Of a stretch of DNA of 53,817 nt, positions 53,762-53,817 are shown in pieces; the first letter of the stretch is position 1; every line of letters starts with the position of its first letter. The position numbers were made by a program, and so were the translations under genes. The notes beneath the pieces are model-generated. The model ran no database searches. It was given only the letters and a program-made list of their open reading frames with translations, and was not told the DNA's origin. This stretch comes from an uncultured Clostridia bacterium (GTDB lineage: Bacteria > Bacillota > Clostridia > Christensenellales > Aristaeellaceae): assembly GCA_946408995.1 (NCBI GenBank), contig CAMJUL010000020.1, forward strand, positions 1-53,817, given 5' to 3'.

Positions 53762-53817
53762 GGAGTTAGTGTAAAGTAGTTCTGGGAGAATTGAGTTATC
53801 AGGGGAACGTAGAAGAA
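53762..53817. mobile_element. Possible outer end of an IS256-like insertion sequence
   Basis: GGAGTTAGTGTAAAGTAGTT at 53762-53781 resembles the terminal repeats of IS256/mutator-type elements (GTGTAAA core). The element, if real, would run beyond the window; no transposase is visible. Tentative. Confidence 0.3.

Overview
The window reads as a GC-rich stretch of roughly 60% G+C (estimated by eye) from an anaerobic, saccharolytic, gut-type member of the Clostridia. The evidence is the LplB/YtcP-type sugar ABC transporters, AraC and GntR/YtrA-type regulators, ATP-type PEP carboxykinase, M20 dipeptidase, type I pullulanase, strong AGGAGG ribosome binding sites and SigA-like TTGACA/TATAAT promoters. 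An uncultured Christensenellales-like lineage is my best guess, but nothing here proves it. I call 48 protein genes and one tRNA. No gap between genes exceeds 300 bases. There is no CRISPR array and no complete mobile element, although both window edges look repeat-like, as contig ends often do.

Layout. 138-2633: a MATE exporter and a DMT transporter. 2544-5576 (minus): an operon of BadF-type sugar kinase, SIS-domain protein and neutral-ceramidase-like hydrolase. 5693-11125 (plus): an LplB-YtcP-binding protein importer followed by an M20 amidohydrolase and a C39-like cysteine peptidase. 11130-14141 (minus): two leaderless glycosidases (GH20-like and GHL10/DUF187-like). 14283-16109 (minus): tRNA-Thr(GGT) and pckA. 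16285-21942 (minus): two complete polar amino-acid ABC transporters separated by a DapF-fold racemase that most resembles CntK/HisR histidine racemases. 22187-23220 (plus): the azlCD branched-chain amino-acid exporter. 23310-25031: phosphohexomutase. 25155-31199 (minus): an FbpABC-like importer with an unusually long fused permease, plus a GltD-like flavoprotein in the same operon. 31354-32304: a GH113-like glycosidase. 32495-34294 (minus): a GntR(YtrA)-ATPase-permease operon with a clear operator. 34464-36885 (plus): RNase Z and an M20 dipeptidase, with a foldable leader between them. 36998-41732: a second LplB/YtcP/binding-protein operon with a divergent AraC regulator. 41900-49632 (plus): oppABCDF followed by a sugar-isomerase-like protein and an SDR oxidoreductase. 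49798-52383: a secreted pullulanase. 52398-53678 (minus): tatB-tatA-tatC.

How it fits together. Apart from pullulanase, every recognisable glycosidase and peptidase lacks a signal peptide, while the window carries six ABC importers with binding proteins. This suggests oligosaccharides, glycopeptides or glycolipid fragments are imported whole and dismantled in the cytoplasm. The amino-sugar-like kinase, SIS protein, hexosaminidase and phosphohexomutase would feed glycolysis and pckA would balance PEP/oxaloacetate. A second theme is amino-acid traffic: two importers, a racemase and an exporter lie side by side. Five of the six binding proteins have signal peptides without a lipobox cysteine, which is odd for a Gram-positive-type organism.

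All calls come from reading the sequence; no database search was run. Motif-based family names are firm for most transporters and housekeeping enzymes, and tentative for substrates.
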